Assembly: GCA_016708765.1 (NCBI GenBank)
Contig: JADJFD010000006.1
Coordinates: 62,001 to 126,000 of the forward strand
DNA from: Chitinophagaceae bacterium
GTDB lineage: Bacteria > Bacteroidota > Bacteroidia > Chitinophagales > Chitinophagaceae
Length of the DNA: 64,000 nt
Direction: 5' to 3'
The position numbers and the translations under genes were made by a program. The notes under the pieces were generated by a model that did not search any database, was not told the DNA's origin, and saw nothing but the letters and a program-made list of their open reading frames with translations. Shown piece after piece: positions 44,617 through 54,069 of the stretch. Each line of letters begins with the position of its first letter. Position 1 is the stretch's first letter.

Positions 44617-46815
44617 TTATTGAAATAATCCTTTTTGTGGGGTAAATGTTCCGGGTGCCTGCAGGCCGCTGCTGATAGTAGACTGTAAACCATTTTGCTG
44701 AATATCCTTAAGAACCGTTGGAGTGTTTTCCATCTCATCAATCAGGCTCATGATTTTTTTAGACTGTTCTTTGAAGATTTTTTTCTCATCCATGATGTCC
44801 ATTTCTTTAATGATCTCTTCAATTCTTTTTTGCGAATTTTTTATTTGCTCGTACTTATCCATCTTATTTACTTCCTCCATCATCTTTTCCATTTGCGATT
44901 TAAATTGCTCCTGTTTTTGTTGGTTGGTTTCTTTTTGAGCAATTTCATTTTCCAGTCTTTTTATTTCCTCAATCACATGTTCATATGCTTCCAGTTCTTT
45001 TACACCTTTCATCATTCTGTCAAGCTGATCTTTTAAATTTTGTTTTGTTGTTTTAATATCATTACAATCAGCTGTCATCATTTTATGTAATAGTTCTTTT
45101 GCCAGTTTACTTTTTCGGAGATCGGGCAGCGGCGTTAATTCATCTTTTGGGATGTTTGGCAATGGAGTAAGGCTCCAGTCTTTTTCAATTTTTGAAAGCG
45201 GTGTCAGTTCATCATCATTAATCATTCCGGGAGTCATACTTCCATTGGCTGACTTTACAAATGGATCTCGTCCAGGTTCTGCAATTGAAGTAAGGCCTAC
45301 TCCGTAAGCCATTGTGTGATTAGGAACTGGTATAGATGTTTTTTTTATTCCATGCTTATTATTATCGAAATTATTTGTTGCGTTACCCAAGTCTTGCCAG
45401 TCTACACCCATAGGCATTTTCACTATTGTAGGGCAACTAAAATTTGGAATAATTGGTGGCTGTATCTGTTCCGCACCATTATCATTTTGGTTTACGCAAC
45501 TTTTTGCAATGGCTCTCTGATCTGCAATAGCATTCTTGTAAAATTCTGATATTGCGGCTGTCCAAGCTATACATTGAGTCATCACGGTGTTTTTTGGGTT
45601 CCCAGTAAGATACCAAACCCATGTGCAGAATGTATTTAACCACATCCGGAATTCTTCAATTTTTCTTGCATGAAATTCCCTGATTATAGGATTTGCATAT
45701 TGTAGAAACGTATTATTTTTTCGGTCAAAATCCGGGCATTTGTCATTTTTACCAGTTTTTGACATCTCTACTTTTTTAGCATCTACTCTCTTTAGCAGTT
45801 CTTGGTATTCTTCTACGTTTTTTTTCATCCAATCGGCCAGATAGTTTTGTAAAACGAACTGAACTACTACGGCGGGCTTACTCAGTACATTTATTACCTT
45901 TATAGATTCTTTCATCATTTCTTTGACAAATGCATCTTCACCTTTATCCATCAAAACATTTGCTTCATTTTCACTTGCTTCTTTTAATGCGTCTAATTTG
46001 TCTTCTAAGTCATCAATCATTTTTGAGTAACCATTTTTCACTTGCATGTCTCTTTCGTATCCAGAGACGTTATCTGATAATACTGGAATTTTTATCCAGT
46101 CTTTTGGAAAATATTCATAGATGGTGATACTTTTTTTTAGTTTTTCATAATCAAGTTCTGGGGATCTTGTTTGACCTTTATTATTTTTTATCAATTGTTC
46201 CGTAAATGGATTGATCGCATTTTCCATTGATTCTTGGTAGTCTTCTGCAGCTTTTTTTGGGTCACCAGTTGATTCTTCAATCACTCCTTCTGTTTCTTTT
46301 GACTCTGGGTGGTTGGGATTAAGGCCCCCTGCTTTTTTTATAATTACTTTTGCGCTGTCAATTTCACCAAGTCCAAGCCATGCATGCGCAAGATTATTCA
46401 GGACTGTACTGTTATTAGGAAAATTGCTCCGTAATTTTTGAAGTACAGGTACAGCTTGCTCCGGATAACCGTATTGAGTTAGTAATGATGCCATGTTGTT
46501 TTGATAGTTAGGATTAGCAGGGTCTAATTGAACTGCTTTCATACTTAGTGCCATCGCAGCTTGTGGATGACCTTGCAGCATGGCAAGCATTGCTGCACCA
46601 CTTATTTCATTTGCTTTTGGCGACTGGGCTATAATTTTTTTTGCTATGGCCATTTCAGCAGCATTTCCCTTTGTCACCAGTTTATTATATAGATTAGTAG
46701 CATAACCGCTAATATCAATTTGCGATAGTTTTTTTTTCGGAACGCTATTGATTTTTACGATTTCTCTTTTTGGTACTAATTGGTGGTTGTCCGTAAATTC
46801 CGGATAGTAAGCCAT
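44617..46815 (-). CDS. TPR/coiled-coil protein, probably the C-terminal part of a secreted 809-residue protein
   Basis: 732 residues. TPR helices occupy about 40-185 (AMALSMKAVQLDPANPNYQN, NNLAHAWLGLGEIDSAK). A helical middle follows (WMKKNVEEYQELLKR), then a cysteine-containing part and a long charged coiled coil (about 590-710) rich in Glu, Lys and Met. No signal peptide is visible, unlike its operon partners. The stop of the upstream 75-residue secreted ORF (46820) lies in an A run of eight; seven A would fuse both into 809 residues (MQKNSTMAYYPEF). I think fusion is likely. The protein may connect envelope components. Confidence 0.65.
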   Translation of the reverse strand: MAYYPEFTDNHQLVPKREIVKINSVPKKKLSQIDISGYATNLYNKLVTKGNAAEMAIAKKIIAQSPKANEISGAAMLAMLQGHPQAAMALSMKAVQLDPANPNYQNNMASLLTQYGYPEQAVPVLQKLRSNFPNNSTVLNNLAHAWLGLGEIDSAKVIIKKAGGLNPNHPESKETEGVIEESTGDPKKAAEDYQESMENAINPFTEQLIKNNKGQTRSPELDYEKLKKSITIYEYFPKDWIKIPVLSDNVSGYERDMQVKNGYSKMIDDLEDKLDALKEASENEANVLMDKGEDAFVKEMMKESIKVINVLSKPAVVVQFVLQNYLADWMKKNVEEYQELLKRVDAKKVEMSKTGKNDKCPDFDRKNNTFLQYANPIIREFHARKIEEFRMWLNTFCTWVWYLTGNPKNTVMTQCIAWTAAISEFYKNAIADQRAIAKSCVNQNDNGAEQIQPPIIPNFSCPTIVKMPMGVDWQDLGNATNNFDNNKHGIKKTSIPVPNHTMAYGVGLTSIAEPGRDPFVKSANGSMTPGMINDDELTPLSKIEKDWSLTPLPNIPKDELTPLPDLRKSKLAKELLHKMMTADCNDIKTTKQNLKDQLDRMMKGVKELEAYEHVIEEIKRLENEIAQKETNQQKQEQFKSQMEKMMEEVNKMDKYEQIKNSQKRIEEIIKEMDIMDEKKIFKEQSKKIMSLIDEMENTPTVLKDIQQNGLQSTISSGLQAPGTFTPQKGLFQ

Positions 46816-46819
46816 GGTG

Positions 46820-47047
46820 CTATTTTTTTTGCATCAGGTCAGGCATCACATCACCCATCATTTTCTTCATTTCTGCTTGTTCTTCTTTACTCATACCTTC
46901 AGCTCTCATGGCTTCTTCCAGCATTTTATTCATGTCTGGTTGCGAAGCAGCTGGTTTTTGCTGAGCAGGCTTTTTAGTTGGCTGTGCAATTGAAGTTGTT
47001 GAGGAAATAAGGATAATAGTGAGGAGAAAATATTGTCTCATATACAT
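46820..47047 (-). CDS. Short signal-peptide ORF, probably the N-terminus of the TPR protein
   Basis: 75 residues: signal peptide to about residue 21 (SIAQ), a Pro/Ala/Lys linker, then a helix MSKEEQAEMKKMMGDVMPDLM. Its stop falls directly after an A run (46823-46830), four bases before the TPR reading frame. As a separate gene it would be a tiny secreted protein of unknown role. As a fusion it supplies the export signal of the 732-residue protein. It is the first gene of the six-gene operon; a motif site lies 45 bases before its start. Confidence 0.5.
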   Translation of the reverse strand: MYMRQYFLLTIILISSTTSIAQPTKKPAQQKPAASQPDMNKMLEEAMRAEGMSKEEQAEMKKMMGDVMPDLMQKK

Positions 47048-47485
47048 TTATTTTAATCCTATAAAAATCAGATCTTTTTCTCATGAATAGTATCCCCTAA
47101 AAACAGGATTTTAGTCGAAAATCTGTTCACAAATATGTGTAGTAGTTGGTGTACAGTGTAAATTATTACAATACAGGCAATATAGTAAAGTGGAATATAT
47201 TTTACTTGTGGTAATAAAAATTGGTGCAATAAAATAATTTGGCTCCTGTAAAATTCGCAAGTACTTTTTTTATATTTTCTTTCGATTTATTAATATAAGA
47301 CTTCGTTTTCCCCATTTAAATGGAATTCATTTTGCCAGTTGGAGAATCTGTCTCATCTCTAGCATTAAACAAAGTAAAGGATTTGTTTAATGTAAGAGAT
47401 TTACAATTTTGTGTAATGACTATATGTACGTTTAACAAATGCAGATGAAGTAATATGGAAGTATATTGGAGAAATAAATTTCTTG
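47048..47485. other. 438-base gene-free region with operator site 7
   Basis: Apart from the palindrome at 47092-47109 and AT-rich sequence, I see nothing that I would call a gene. A 42-codon frame at 47320-47448 on the plus strand has no signal, partner or recognisable product. The region is the upstream spacer of the six-gene operon and the downstream spacer of the gene at 47486-47980. Confidence 0.6.
47092..47109 (-). promoter_or_regulatory. Operator-like palindrome (site 7)
   Basis: ATCCTGTTTTTAGGGGAT in gene direction, the closest copy to the consensus. It lies 45 bases before the start at 47047; a -7-like ATTTTTA box follows after about 21 bases. It would control the whole six-gene operon. 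Confidence 0.78.
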
Positions 47486-47980
47486 TTATTTTTTTGACAA
47501 TATAAATGTTCCCGAAATTGTTCCGGGAGTATAGCCTGCCGGGGCATTCAACATTTTCATTCTTGTTTGTGTAAAAGTGCCATTAATCTTTCCAAGGTTC
47601 TTGTTATAAACTCCTTTAAAAGAATATTTATAAGGGCTGTATTTAAATGAGAAACTAATATCATTGGCGTTTACATTAAAGGTTCCAGGTTGAGGAACTA
47701 CTATTTCCTGTATCGCTAGCAGCCAGTTTACCTCCCCCAATAATGAAAAGGTTATGTCTTTTATTCCAATAGAAAAACCTGCATCAGCAGTGGCCCAGCT
47801 AATATCTCCTTTCCAGTTTCCTGTATATATGTATTGTGATAAAGGAGGAAATGTTTTTACCTGGGCTGTTGGCTTGGCTATTTCATGCTTAGGGAGTATC
47901 GGTGGTTGTTGTGGTTGCGGTTGTGCGGATAGTGATTGTATTGCTGAAAGACTGGTAAGCAAAAAGAATATTACTTTCAT
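47486..47980 (-). CDS. Small secreted beta-rich protein of unknown function
   Basis: 164 residues with a signal peptide (SLSAQ) and a Pro/Gln-rich linker (PQPQQPPILPKH). The rest is beta-strand rich (GNWKGDISWATADAG, GIKDITFSLLG, YSPYKYSFKGVYN, SGTFILSKK). The GNWKGDI and GTFILSKK ends resemble lipocalin-like domains of the neighbouring families. No catalytic residues. A motif site lies 49 bases before its start and the next gene is a T9SS protein, so it shares their regulation. Confidence 0.6.
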   Translation of the reverse strand: MKVIFFLLTSLSAIQSLSAQPQPQQPPILPKHEIAKPTAQVKTFPPLSQYIYTGNWKGDISWATADAGFSIGIKDITFSLLGEVNWLLAIQEIVVPQPGTFNVNANDISFSFKYSPYKYSFKGVYNKNLGKINGTFTQTRMKMLNAPAGYTPGTISGTFILSKK

Positions 47981-48028
47981 ATTTTTTGTTTTATGTATTT
48001 AAAATAACTGTGTAGTGTAATATGAGTT

Positions 48029-48045
48029 ATCCCTTAAAACAGGAT
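48029..48045 (-). promoter_or_regulatory. Operator-like palindrome (site 8)
   Basis: ATCCTGTTTTAAGGGAT in gene direction, one base shorter in the centre than the others. It lies 49 bases before the start at 47980, with a weak TTATTTTAA box about 21 bases later. Confidence 0.68.
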
Positions 48046-48111
48046 TTTTAATAAAAAATGTTGTTCCGTATTACTGATGCAGCTTTTTAATTTTGATTAG
48101 AGCCAGGCACT

Positions 48112-50037
48112 TTATTCTTTTATAAATTTGAAAGATCTGCTTTTATCTTTATAATTTATTCTTATTACATAAGTGCCGGCTGAAAATAAAGTTGCTGGTA
48201 AACTATATACCTTAAGATTAATGTTGAAATTTTTATGCATTACCAATGTACCGGCAGAATTAAATATTTCAATACTACCAACATAAACTGCAGCTGGTTC
48301 TGTTATATGTAGTATGTCTTTTACAGGGTTGGGGGCTATAATAGTTTGTAACTGATTATGCCTGTTATGCAGGGTAATGATGTTTGAATATTTATATTTC
48401 CCATCATGGTCAACTTGTTTTAAACGGTAGTATAAAATGTTATCTGTTGGATTGGGATGTAAAAAATGGTACTGGTTTTTGCCCGGCAAATTATTTGTTT
48501 TTACAGTTCCCAGTTTTTCAAAACTTACCCCATTAGAAGAAAACTCTACATCAAAATAATCGGTATTAATTTCATTTTCCGTTTTCCATAAAAGCGTTAC
48601 GTTATTGTTATTTACTGTTGCTTCAAATGCCAGTAAACTAAGTGGTAATGTTCCGTTTGCAAATAACCTCGATGAATAAATATCATAATCAAGTGTAGTT
48701 CTTAAATCTGTCCATGCTATGATGGCCTCATCTGTACCGTAACTAATTAATTTTGCTGAAAATTGTGCATGCCCTTCATTGGCAATAGGCACACCGTTAT
48801 TTGGCCATTGTACAACACCCGCAGCATTAAAGCTTTGTGCATAAATATCCTGCTGAAAACTGTTTCTCGAATCTGTCCATATAAATATTGCTCCGCCGGA
48901 TATCGTGGCAACAAGTTGCGGATCTTCCTGTGTGTCAAAGTTGTTACAAACCGGAATACCGTTGAGGGCCCATTGTATAACACCAGTTGCATTAATTTTT
49001 TGCGAATAAATATCCCTGTTTGTTCTTCTGTCTTCCCATACAATAATGGCACCCCCGGAAGCATCAGCAATTAACTGATGCGAAAATTGTATACCGTTTA
49101 CATTGCAGATAGAGATGCCGTTGCTTGTCCACTGTGTTGTACCGGAATTGTTTATACGCTGTGCATATAAATCAGTATTCGATCCGGAATTTCTTTTATC
49201 CTCCCAGCACATAATTGCGCCACCAGCGCCATCGGCAACCATTCTTGTATTATACTGATGGGCTAAATTGGACTCAGAACAGATCAACACACCATTAAAT
49301 GTCCAGTCGGTAAATCCATTGGAGATACGCTGTGCATAAATATCCGACTGGCTAAAATTTCTCCAGTCTTCCCAGGCTATAATTGCACTGCCGGCCCCAC
49401 CATCACTTATTATTTGTGGCATATTTTGTAAAGAAGAAGCAGTACAAACCGTTGTACCATCTATCGTCCATAATGGTGTTCCTACTTGATCAAGGCGTTG
49501 TGCGTAGATGTCAGCATTCGCACTACCTCCTCTTCCATCACTCCAAACAATCATTGCGCCAGAGTTGTCCGCCAGCATTTGCTGGTTGTTTTGAGTACCT
49601 GTTGCAGTACAAACAGGCAAGCCATCTGTTACCCATTGCACTATTCCACTGGCATTGATACGTTGTGCATAAATGTCATAGCTGCCTGCGCCGGCACCGT
49701 TCCGGTCATCTATCCACGAAATTACTGCGCCGCTTGCTCCATCGGTTACAATTTTTGGATTGAGTTGGTTAAAAGTAGCTGTGCATATTGGTATGCCCTC
49801 AACAGCCCATAGCAAATTGCCTGTTGCGCTTAGGCGTTGTGCATAAATATCGGTAGAACCATTCCTGTTATCTTCCCACACAGCAATAGTACCACCGGTT
49901 CCGTCGGCCACCAGTTGTACATTTATTTGGTTACCCGAAAAATTGCATACTGCATTATTGATGGACGGGTTTGCGTTCCATTGTGCATCTGCATTTAAAA
50001 AGAATAATACTGCGGGAATAAAAAAGAATGTGCGCAT
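48112..50037 (-). CDS. T9SS-secreted repeat propeller protein
   Basis: 641 residues. Signal peptide 1-18. Seven full repeats of about 53-55 residues plus two half units follow, with the pattern GA(I/V)xxWxDxRN, (D/S)IYAQRI(N/D)xxG, WxxxGxx(V/I)C, QxxPxxxxDGxG. The half units at the ends could close one extra blade, so seven or eight blades are possible. A T9SS type A C-terminal sorting domain follows (IIAPNPVKDILHI, SAGTYVIRINYKDKSRSFKFIKE). The protein is therefore exported across the outer membrane. It is divergent from the second TPR kinase at 50177 with a motif site between. Confidence 0.82.
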   Translation of the reverse strand: MRTFFFIPAVLFFLNADAQWNANPSINNAVCNFSGNQINVQLVADGTGGTIAVWEDNRNGSTDIYAQRLSATGNLLWAVEGIPICTATFNQLNPKIVTDGASGAVISWIDDRNGAGAGSYDIYAQRINASGIVQWVTDGLPVCTATGTQNNQQMLADNSGAMIVWSDGRGGSANADIYAQRLDQVGTPLWTIDGTTVCTASSLQNMPQIISDGGAGSAIIAWEDWRNFSQSDIYAQRISNGFTDWTFNGVLICSESNLAHQYNTRMVADGAGGAIMCWEDKRNSGSNTDLYAQRINNSGTTQWTSNGISICNVNGIQFSHQLIADASGGAIIVWEDRRTNRDIYSQKINATGVIQWALNGIPVCNNFDTQEDPQLVATISGGAIFIWTDSRNSFQQDIYAQSFNAAGVVQWPNNGVPIANEGHAQFSAKLISYGTDEAIIAWTDLRTTLDYDIYSSRLFANGTLPLSLLAFEATVNNNNVTLLWKTENEINTDYFDVEFSSNGVSFEKLGTVKTNNLPGKNQYHFLHPNPTDNILYYRLKQVDHDGKYKYSNIITLHNRHNQLQTIIAPNPVKDILHITEPAAVYVGSIEIFNSAGTLVMHKNFNINLKVYSLPATLFSAGTYVIRINYKDKSRSFKFIKE

Positions 50038-50087
50038 ACATTTTGTTTTTGTGAAGACAAACCTATTGCCAATCTGTAATTTTTTAT

Positions 50088-50105
50088 ATCCCTTTAAAAC
50101 AGGAT
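50088..50105. promoter_or_regulatory. Operator-like palindrome (site 9), divergent region
   Basis: ATCCTGTTTTAAAGGGAT in the direction of the T9SS gene, 51 bases before its start at 50037, with a clear TAGGTTTG -7 box about 24 bases later. The kinase start at 50177 lies 72 bases to the other side, so either or both genes may be controlled. Confidence 0.75.
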
Positions 50106-50176
50106 ATTTTGTAGCTTTAAATAAATCATGGAAAAAGGGGATAAGGAATTATTAAAGCGACTAATATGTTTGTATA

Positions 50177-52168
50177 ATGAATAGTAAGCAGGTTGTCATA
50201 TGCTCCTTTTTATATTGTATAACCTTTTTTGCCCAAGCACAATCTTTTGACAGCGATAGCATACATCGTCAGCTGGAGATTATTCATAAAATGCCGTTGG
50301 ATACTGCCCAAGTGTCCCAATTGAGAAATATGGGGCATGATTTAATGGAGCATGATAGTTTATTGTCGAAGCAATTGTTGGAAGAAGCATTAACCAAGAG
50401 TCTTGCTATAAAAGAAACAAATGCTATTACAAGTTCCTACAGAATGATGGGTATCTGGTATAGCTTTTTTAATAATACAGATAAAGCACTGGAATATTAT
50501 AGACTTTCTCTTAAGTCGGCCAACAGCAATAACAATCAATACCTGATTGCTGGTGCAAATTTGAATATTGGAAATATTAAATATTGGAAAGGGGAATATG
50601 ATAGCTGCATACATTTTTATATAAGGGCGGCAGAAATTTTTGAGAACCCCAAAACTTTAAAGGATAAAACCATTACGGAGCGTCAATTGGATTTGCGTAA
50701 ATCTGATTTATACAGTAACATAAGCACTGTATTTAATACGTTGAAAAATCTCAATAAGGCAGATGAATACATAGATAAGTCTATTGCTATTGCTAAAAAG
50801 TATACAAGTGCTGCTGCGGTAAGTACACTGGCTCGTTACATGCAAATTAAAGCCGACAACTATTCCGAAAATGGGCAAACGGAAAAGGCACTTCGCATCC
50901 GACTTCAGTTTTTATCACAAATGGAAAATGGAGTTGATTTAAAAACTTTTTTACAAGGAGCCTACCAGAGTATAGCACAGGAATATTTTAGTTTAAAAAA
51001 AATAGACTCATCTAAACTATTTGCCCAGAAAAGTCTGCAGGTGGCCAGTACTATAAAATCGCCAAGTGATATTGCCAACGCAAACTGGCAGTTAGGCAGA
51101 ATCGCAATAGCAGAGAATCAGTATCCGGCTGCCGATAAGTATATGGAAGCGGCAAAGGATTACTACCTCAATACAGATGGCCCTACAGAGCAGCGTAGTT
51201 ACTTTGATGTAATGCGGGAGCTAAAATTTGCTGAAGGGAAATACAAAGAAGCGTATGTATATTATGAAAAATTCCATGCACTGAATGACAGTCTTTTAAT
51301 TAGTGAAAAAGCAACAGAGTTTTCTGAACGAGAAGCTCGGTATCAAACCGAAAAGAAAGATACACAGTTAAAACTACAGCAAACAATCATCCGGCAAAAA
51401 AGTATACTTAATTATATTCTCATTGGTGGTGCAGTCACATTACTGATTATTTCTTCACTCCTTATTCGAAATTATAAAAACAAGCAAGAACTACAGCAAC
51501 GACGAATTGCAGAATTAGAAACTGAGAAACAACTAACAGCTACCGAAGATGTATTGAAAGGAGAGGAGAAAGAACGAACCCGTCTAGCAAGAGATCTGCA
51601 TGATGGTTTAGGAGGAATGCTATCAGGTATTAAATATTCATTAAATGCTATGAAAGGAAATTTAGTAATGACACCTGAAAATCATCAGGCGTTTGAACGC
51701 AGTATGGATATGCTGGACAGTTCTATTAGAGAAATGCGCCGTGTGGCACATAATATGATGCCTGAAGCACTGGTTAAATTCGGATTAGATACAGCGTTGA
51801 AAGATTTTTGTAATGATATTAATCAGTCTGGAACATTACACATAAATTATCAGTCAATAGGTTTAGAAAATATAGAGGTTGAACAAACAACATCTATAAC
51901 TATTTATAGAATTGTACAAGAGCTTGTAAATAATACGATGAAGCATGCAGCAGCGAAATCAGCCATAGTGCAAGTAAGCAAGACAGACAATGCAATTAGT
52001 ATCACTGTAGAAGATGATGGGAAAGGTTTTAATACGTTAGTTTTAGAAGGAACAAAAGGTATAGGTTGGAGTAATATTCAGAGCAGAGTTGAATATTTAA
52101 AAGGTAAATTGGATGTGCAATCAGCACCGGGCAAAGGAACATCTGTTCATATTGAATTAAATGTATAA
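50177..52168 (+). CDS. TPR sensor histidine kinase (HisKA_3), intact paralogue
   Basis: 663 residues. Signal peptide at 1-22 (FAQAQS), about six to eight TPR helices to 390, one membrane span near 410-428 (SILNYILIGGAVTLLII), a coiled coil, the phospho-acceptor in RLARDLHDGLGGMLSG, and an HATPase domain (VQELVNNTMKHA, VEDDGKGFN, GIGWSNIQSRV). The acceptor is followed by the family sequence MRRVAHNMMPEAL. It is the intact counterpart of the broken kinase at 29595-31534 and gives the length standard. The stop codon overlaps the ATG of its response regulator. Confidence 0.92.
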   Translation: MNSKQVVICSFLYCITFFAQAQSFDSDSIHRQLEIIHKMPLDTAQVSQLRNMGHDLMEHDSLLSKQLLEEALTKSLAIKETNAITSSYRMMGIWYSFFNNTDKALEYYRLSLKSANSNNNQYLIAGANLNIGNIKYWKGEYDSCIHFYIRAAEIFENPKTLKDKTITERQLDLRKSDLYSNISTVFNTLKNLNKADEYIDKSIAIAKKYTSAAAVSTLARYMQIKADNYSENGQTEKALRIRLQFLSQMENGVDLKTFLQGAYQSIAQEYFSLKKIDSSKLFAQKSLQVASTIKSPSDIANANWQLGRIAIAENQYPAADKYMEAAKDYYLNTDGPTEQRSYFDVMRELKFAEGKYKEAYVYYEKFHALNDSLLISEKATEFSEREARYQTEKKDTQLKLQQTIIRQKSILNYILIGGAVTLLIISSLLIRNYKNKQELQQRRIAELETEKQLTATEDVLKGEEKERTRLARDLHDGLGGMLSGIKYSLNAMKGNLVMTPENHQAFERSMDMLDSSIREMRRVAHNMMPEALVKFGLDTALKDFCNDINQSGTLHINYQSIGLENIEVEQTTSITIYRIVQELVNNTMKHAAAKSAIVQVSKTDNAISITVEDDGKGFNTLVLEGTKGIGWSNIQSRVEYLKGKLDVQSAPGKGTSVHIELNV

Positions 52169-52785
52169 TGGGTATAAAAGTATTTATTGTTGATGACCAC
52201 TATATGGTAATTGAGGGTATTCGTTCATTACTTCAAAATGAGAAAGGGATTGATTGGGCTGGTCATGCTACCAATGCCAGTTCTTGTCTTGCTTTTTTAC
52301 AGCAACAACAGCCTGATGTAATTTTGATGGATATTAATTTACCGGATAAAAGCGGAATTGATCTTTGTAAAGAAGTGAAAGAAAGATATCCTTCTGTTTT
52401 CATAATCGGACTCAGTACATTTAATCAGCAAAGTTTTATACAGAAGATGATCGATAATGGAGCATCTGGTTATGTACTGAAGAATGCCACTCAGGCAGAA
52501 TTAATGGAAGCGATAGAAATTGTGGCAAGCGGAAAAACCTTTTTAAGTAACGAGGCTGCTTTATCACTTCGAAGTAAAGATAATAATGATGCTCCCGTTA
52601 TTACACGGCGGGAAAAAGAAGTACTGGAACTCATTGCAGAAGGAATGACAAACAATGAAGTCGCACAGAAGTTATTTATCAGCCCATCTACAGTTGATAC
52701 ACATAGAAAAAATCTACTAGTAAAATTTGATGCAAAAAACACAGCTTCCCTTATAAGATTAGCGGCCCAACATCAACTTATCTGA
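52168..52785 (+). CDS. NarL/FixJ-type response regulator (partner of the kinase at 50177)
   Basis: 205 residues. Receiver domain with the acidic pair in VFIVDDHYMV, the phospho-acceptor Asp in VILMDINLP, Thr/Ser-switch GLSTF and Lys in VLKNA. The LuxR-type HTH lies in ITRREKEVLELIAEGMTNNEV and PSTVDTHRKNLLVKF. It is very similar to the regulator at 31527-32151. Translation is coupled: the ATG overlaps the kinase stop. It ends exactly where the convergent NamZ-like gene ends. It may bind the local palindromes; this is inference. Confidence 0.92.
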   Translation: MGIKVFIVDDHYMVIEGIRSLLQNEKGIDWAGHATNASSCLAFLQQQQPDVILMDINLPDKSGIDLCKEVKERYPSVFIIGLSTFNQQSFIQKMIDNGASGYVLKNATQAELMEAIEIVASGKTFLSNEAALSLRSKDNNDAPVITRREKEVLELIAEGMTNNEVAQKLFISPSTVDTHRKNLLVKFDAKNTASLIRLAAQHQLI

Positions 52786-54069
52786 TTATTCAAAATCTTG
52801 ATAAAGTAGGTACTTCTTCCTAATTTTTTTAAACTCACTCAGTTTAGGCTCCCAACTTGCCCGAATTTCTTTTTCCGATTTTCCGGCTTTTACTTGTTGC
52901 CATAAATCGTTATTGCCTGCCAGTTTATTAAAAAAGGATTGATCCATTTTCCCTGATTTAGGAAGTAGAAAGAAATTCTCTTTATCTGGAAATAATTTAT
53001 AAGCTTCTATCAGCCATTTTAATTGTACTTTATTATCAACCTTCGCTAACACTTCTTCCGTAGTTCCACTAAGATCCCATCCATAACAAACCTGTCCGAA
53101 TAGTTTTGAGCTTTTTGCACCTTCATTCGGGTTAGGAGTAAATGAATACATACTCTTTGGATATGATGGATGGCCAAATACCTGAAACTGTTTGTTAGTT
53201 CCCCTGCCTTCACTCAAAACAGTTCCTTCAAAAAAACAGGTGGAGGGGTATAGATAAATCGATTGAATATTAGGAAGATTGGGAGATGGTTTTACAGGCA
53301 ACACATATTTACTTTTATGATCATAATTACCATTTTTAATTATTAAAAAATGAAAAGGTGTATCAACATGATGTTGTGTTACTTGTTTGAAATACCTGGC
53401 ATATGCATTGGCATTGTCTGATAACCATTCTTCTCCAGTCAGCATTTGTGCATACTCGCCGATTGTCATTCCATAAACAATGGGAATAGGTTGTGCACCT
53501 ACACCGGATTTATATTTCATGTCAAGTACAGGGCCATCCACATAAAAACCATTTGGGTTTGGGCGGTCAAGTAATAGCAATGGTATTTTCATTTCGAAAG
53601 CTGCTTCCATAAAATGTTGTAATGATACTATGTAAGTATAAAATCTTACACCTACATCCTGTAAGTCAAAAATCAAAATATCAACATTTTTAAGATTTTC
53701 AGCCGAAGGTGCTTTTTTGCTTCCATATAATGATACCACAGGGATTCCTGTTTTTTCATCTTTATAATTACCCACTTTTTCGCCAGCATCAGCCGTTCCT
53801 CTAAAACCATGTTCTGGCCCAAAGATTACTTTAATATCAACACCCAGTTTCATCAATGTGTCTACAAGATGCGTATTACCAACCATTGATGTCTGGTTTG
53901 CAAATATTCCAACTGACTTTCCTTTTAATAATGGCAGATATATATGAGTTCTGTCAGCACCTGCAAGAATTTTAGTAATTCCTTTTTGATGAATTTTGAT
54001 TGTGGAATTTTGCGATGTGCAACTTTGTGCAATCAGAAAAAATGGGATTATTAATGTAAATAGTTTCAT
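52786..54069 (-). CDS. DUF1343 exo-beta-N-acetylmuramidase-like lipoprotein (NamZ family)
   Basis: 427 residues. Signal peptide with a lipobox-like Cys (LIAQSC). The DUF1343 blocks GIFANQTSMVGNTHLVD, FGPEHGFRGTADAGE, DLQDVGVRFYTYI, LDRPNPNGFYVDGPVLD and SEGRGTNKQFQVFG are all present. NamZ enzymes remove terminal MurNAc from peptidoglycan fragments in the periplasm. It is tail to tail with the regulator at 52168 with no gap and has no motif site upstream. A diverged copy of the prolyl isomerase upstream sequence begins about 12 bases before its start. Confidence 0.88.
   Translation of the reverse strand: MKLFTLIIPFFLIAQSCTSQNSTIKIHQKGITKILAGADRTHIYLPLLKGKSVGIFANQTSMVGNTHLVDTLMKLGVDIKVIFGPEHGFRGTADAGEKVGNYKDEKTGIPVVSLYGSKKAPSAENLKNVDILIFDLQDVGVRFYTYIVSLQHFMEAAFEMKIPLLLLDRPNPNGFYVDGPVLDMKYKSGVGAQPIPIVYGMTIGEYAQMLTGEEWLSDNANAYARYFKQVTQHHVDTPFHFLIIKNGNYDHKSKYVLPVKPSPNLPNIQSIYLYPSTCFFEGTVLSEGRGTNKQFQVFGHPSYPKSMYSFTPNPNEGAKSSKLFGQVCYGWDLSGTTEEVLAKVDNKVQLKWLIEAYKLFPDKENFFLLPKSGKMDQSFFNKLAGNNDLWQQVKAGKSEKEIRASWEPKLSEFKKIRKKYLLYQDFE

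Noticed and set aside
44601..44741. N-terminal extension of the gene at 43590-44600
   Set aside because: It overlaps the TPR gene, is rich in Arg/His/Cys and would bury the obvious signal-like start MKKKILIIG.
47320..47448. A 42-codon open frame on the plus strand
   Set aside because: No family, signal peptide, promoter or conserved neighbour; expected by chance in AT-rich spacer.
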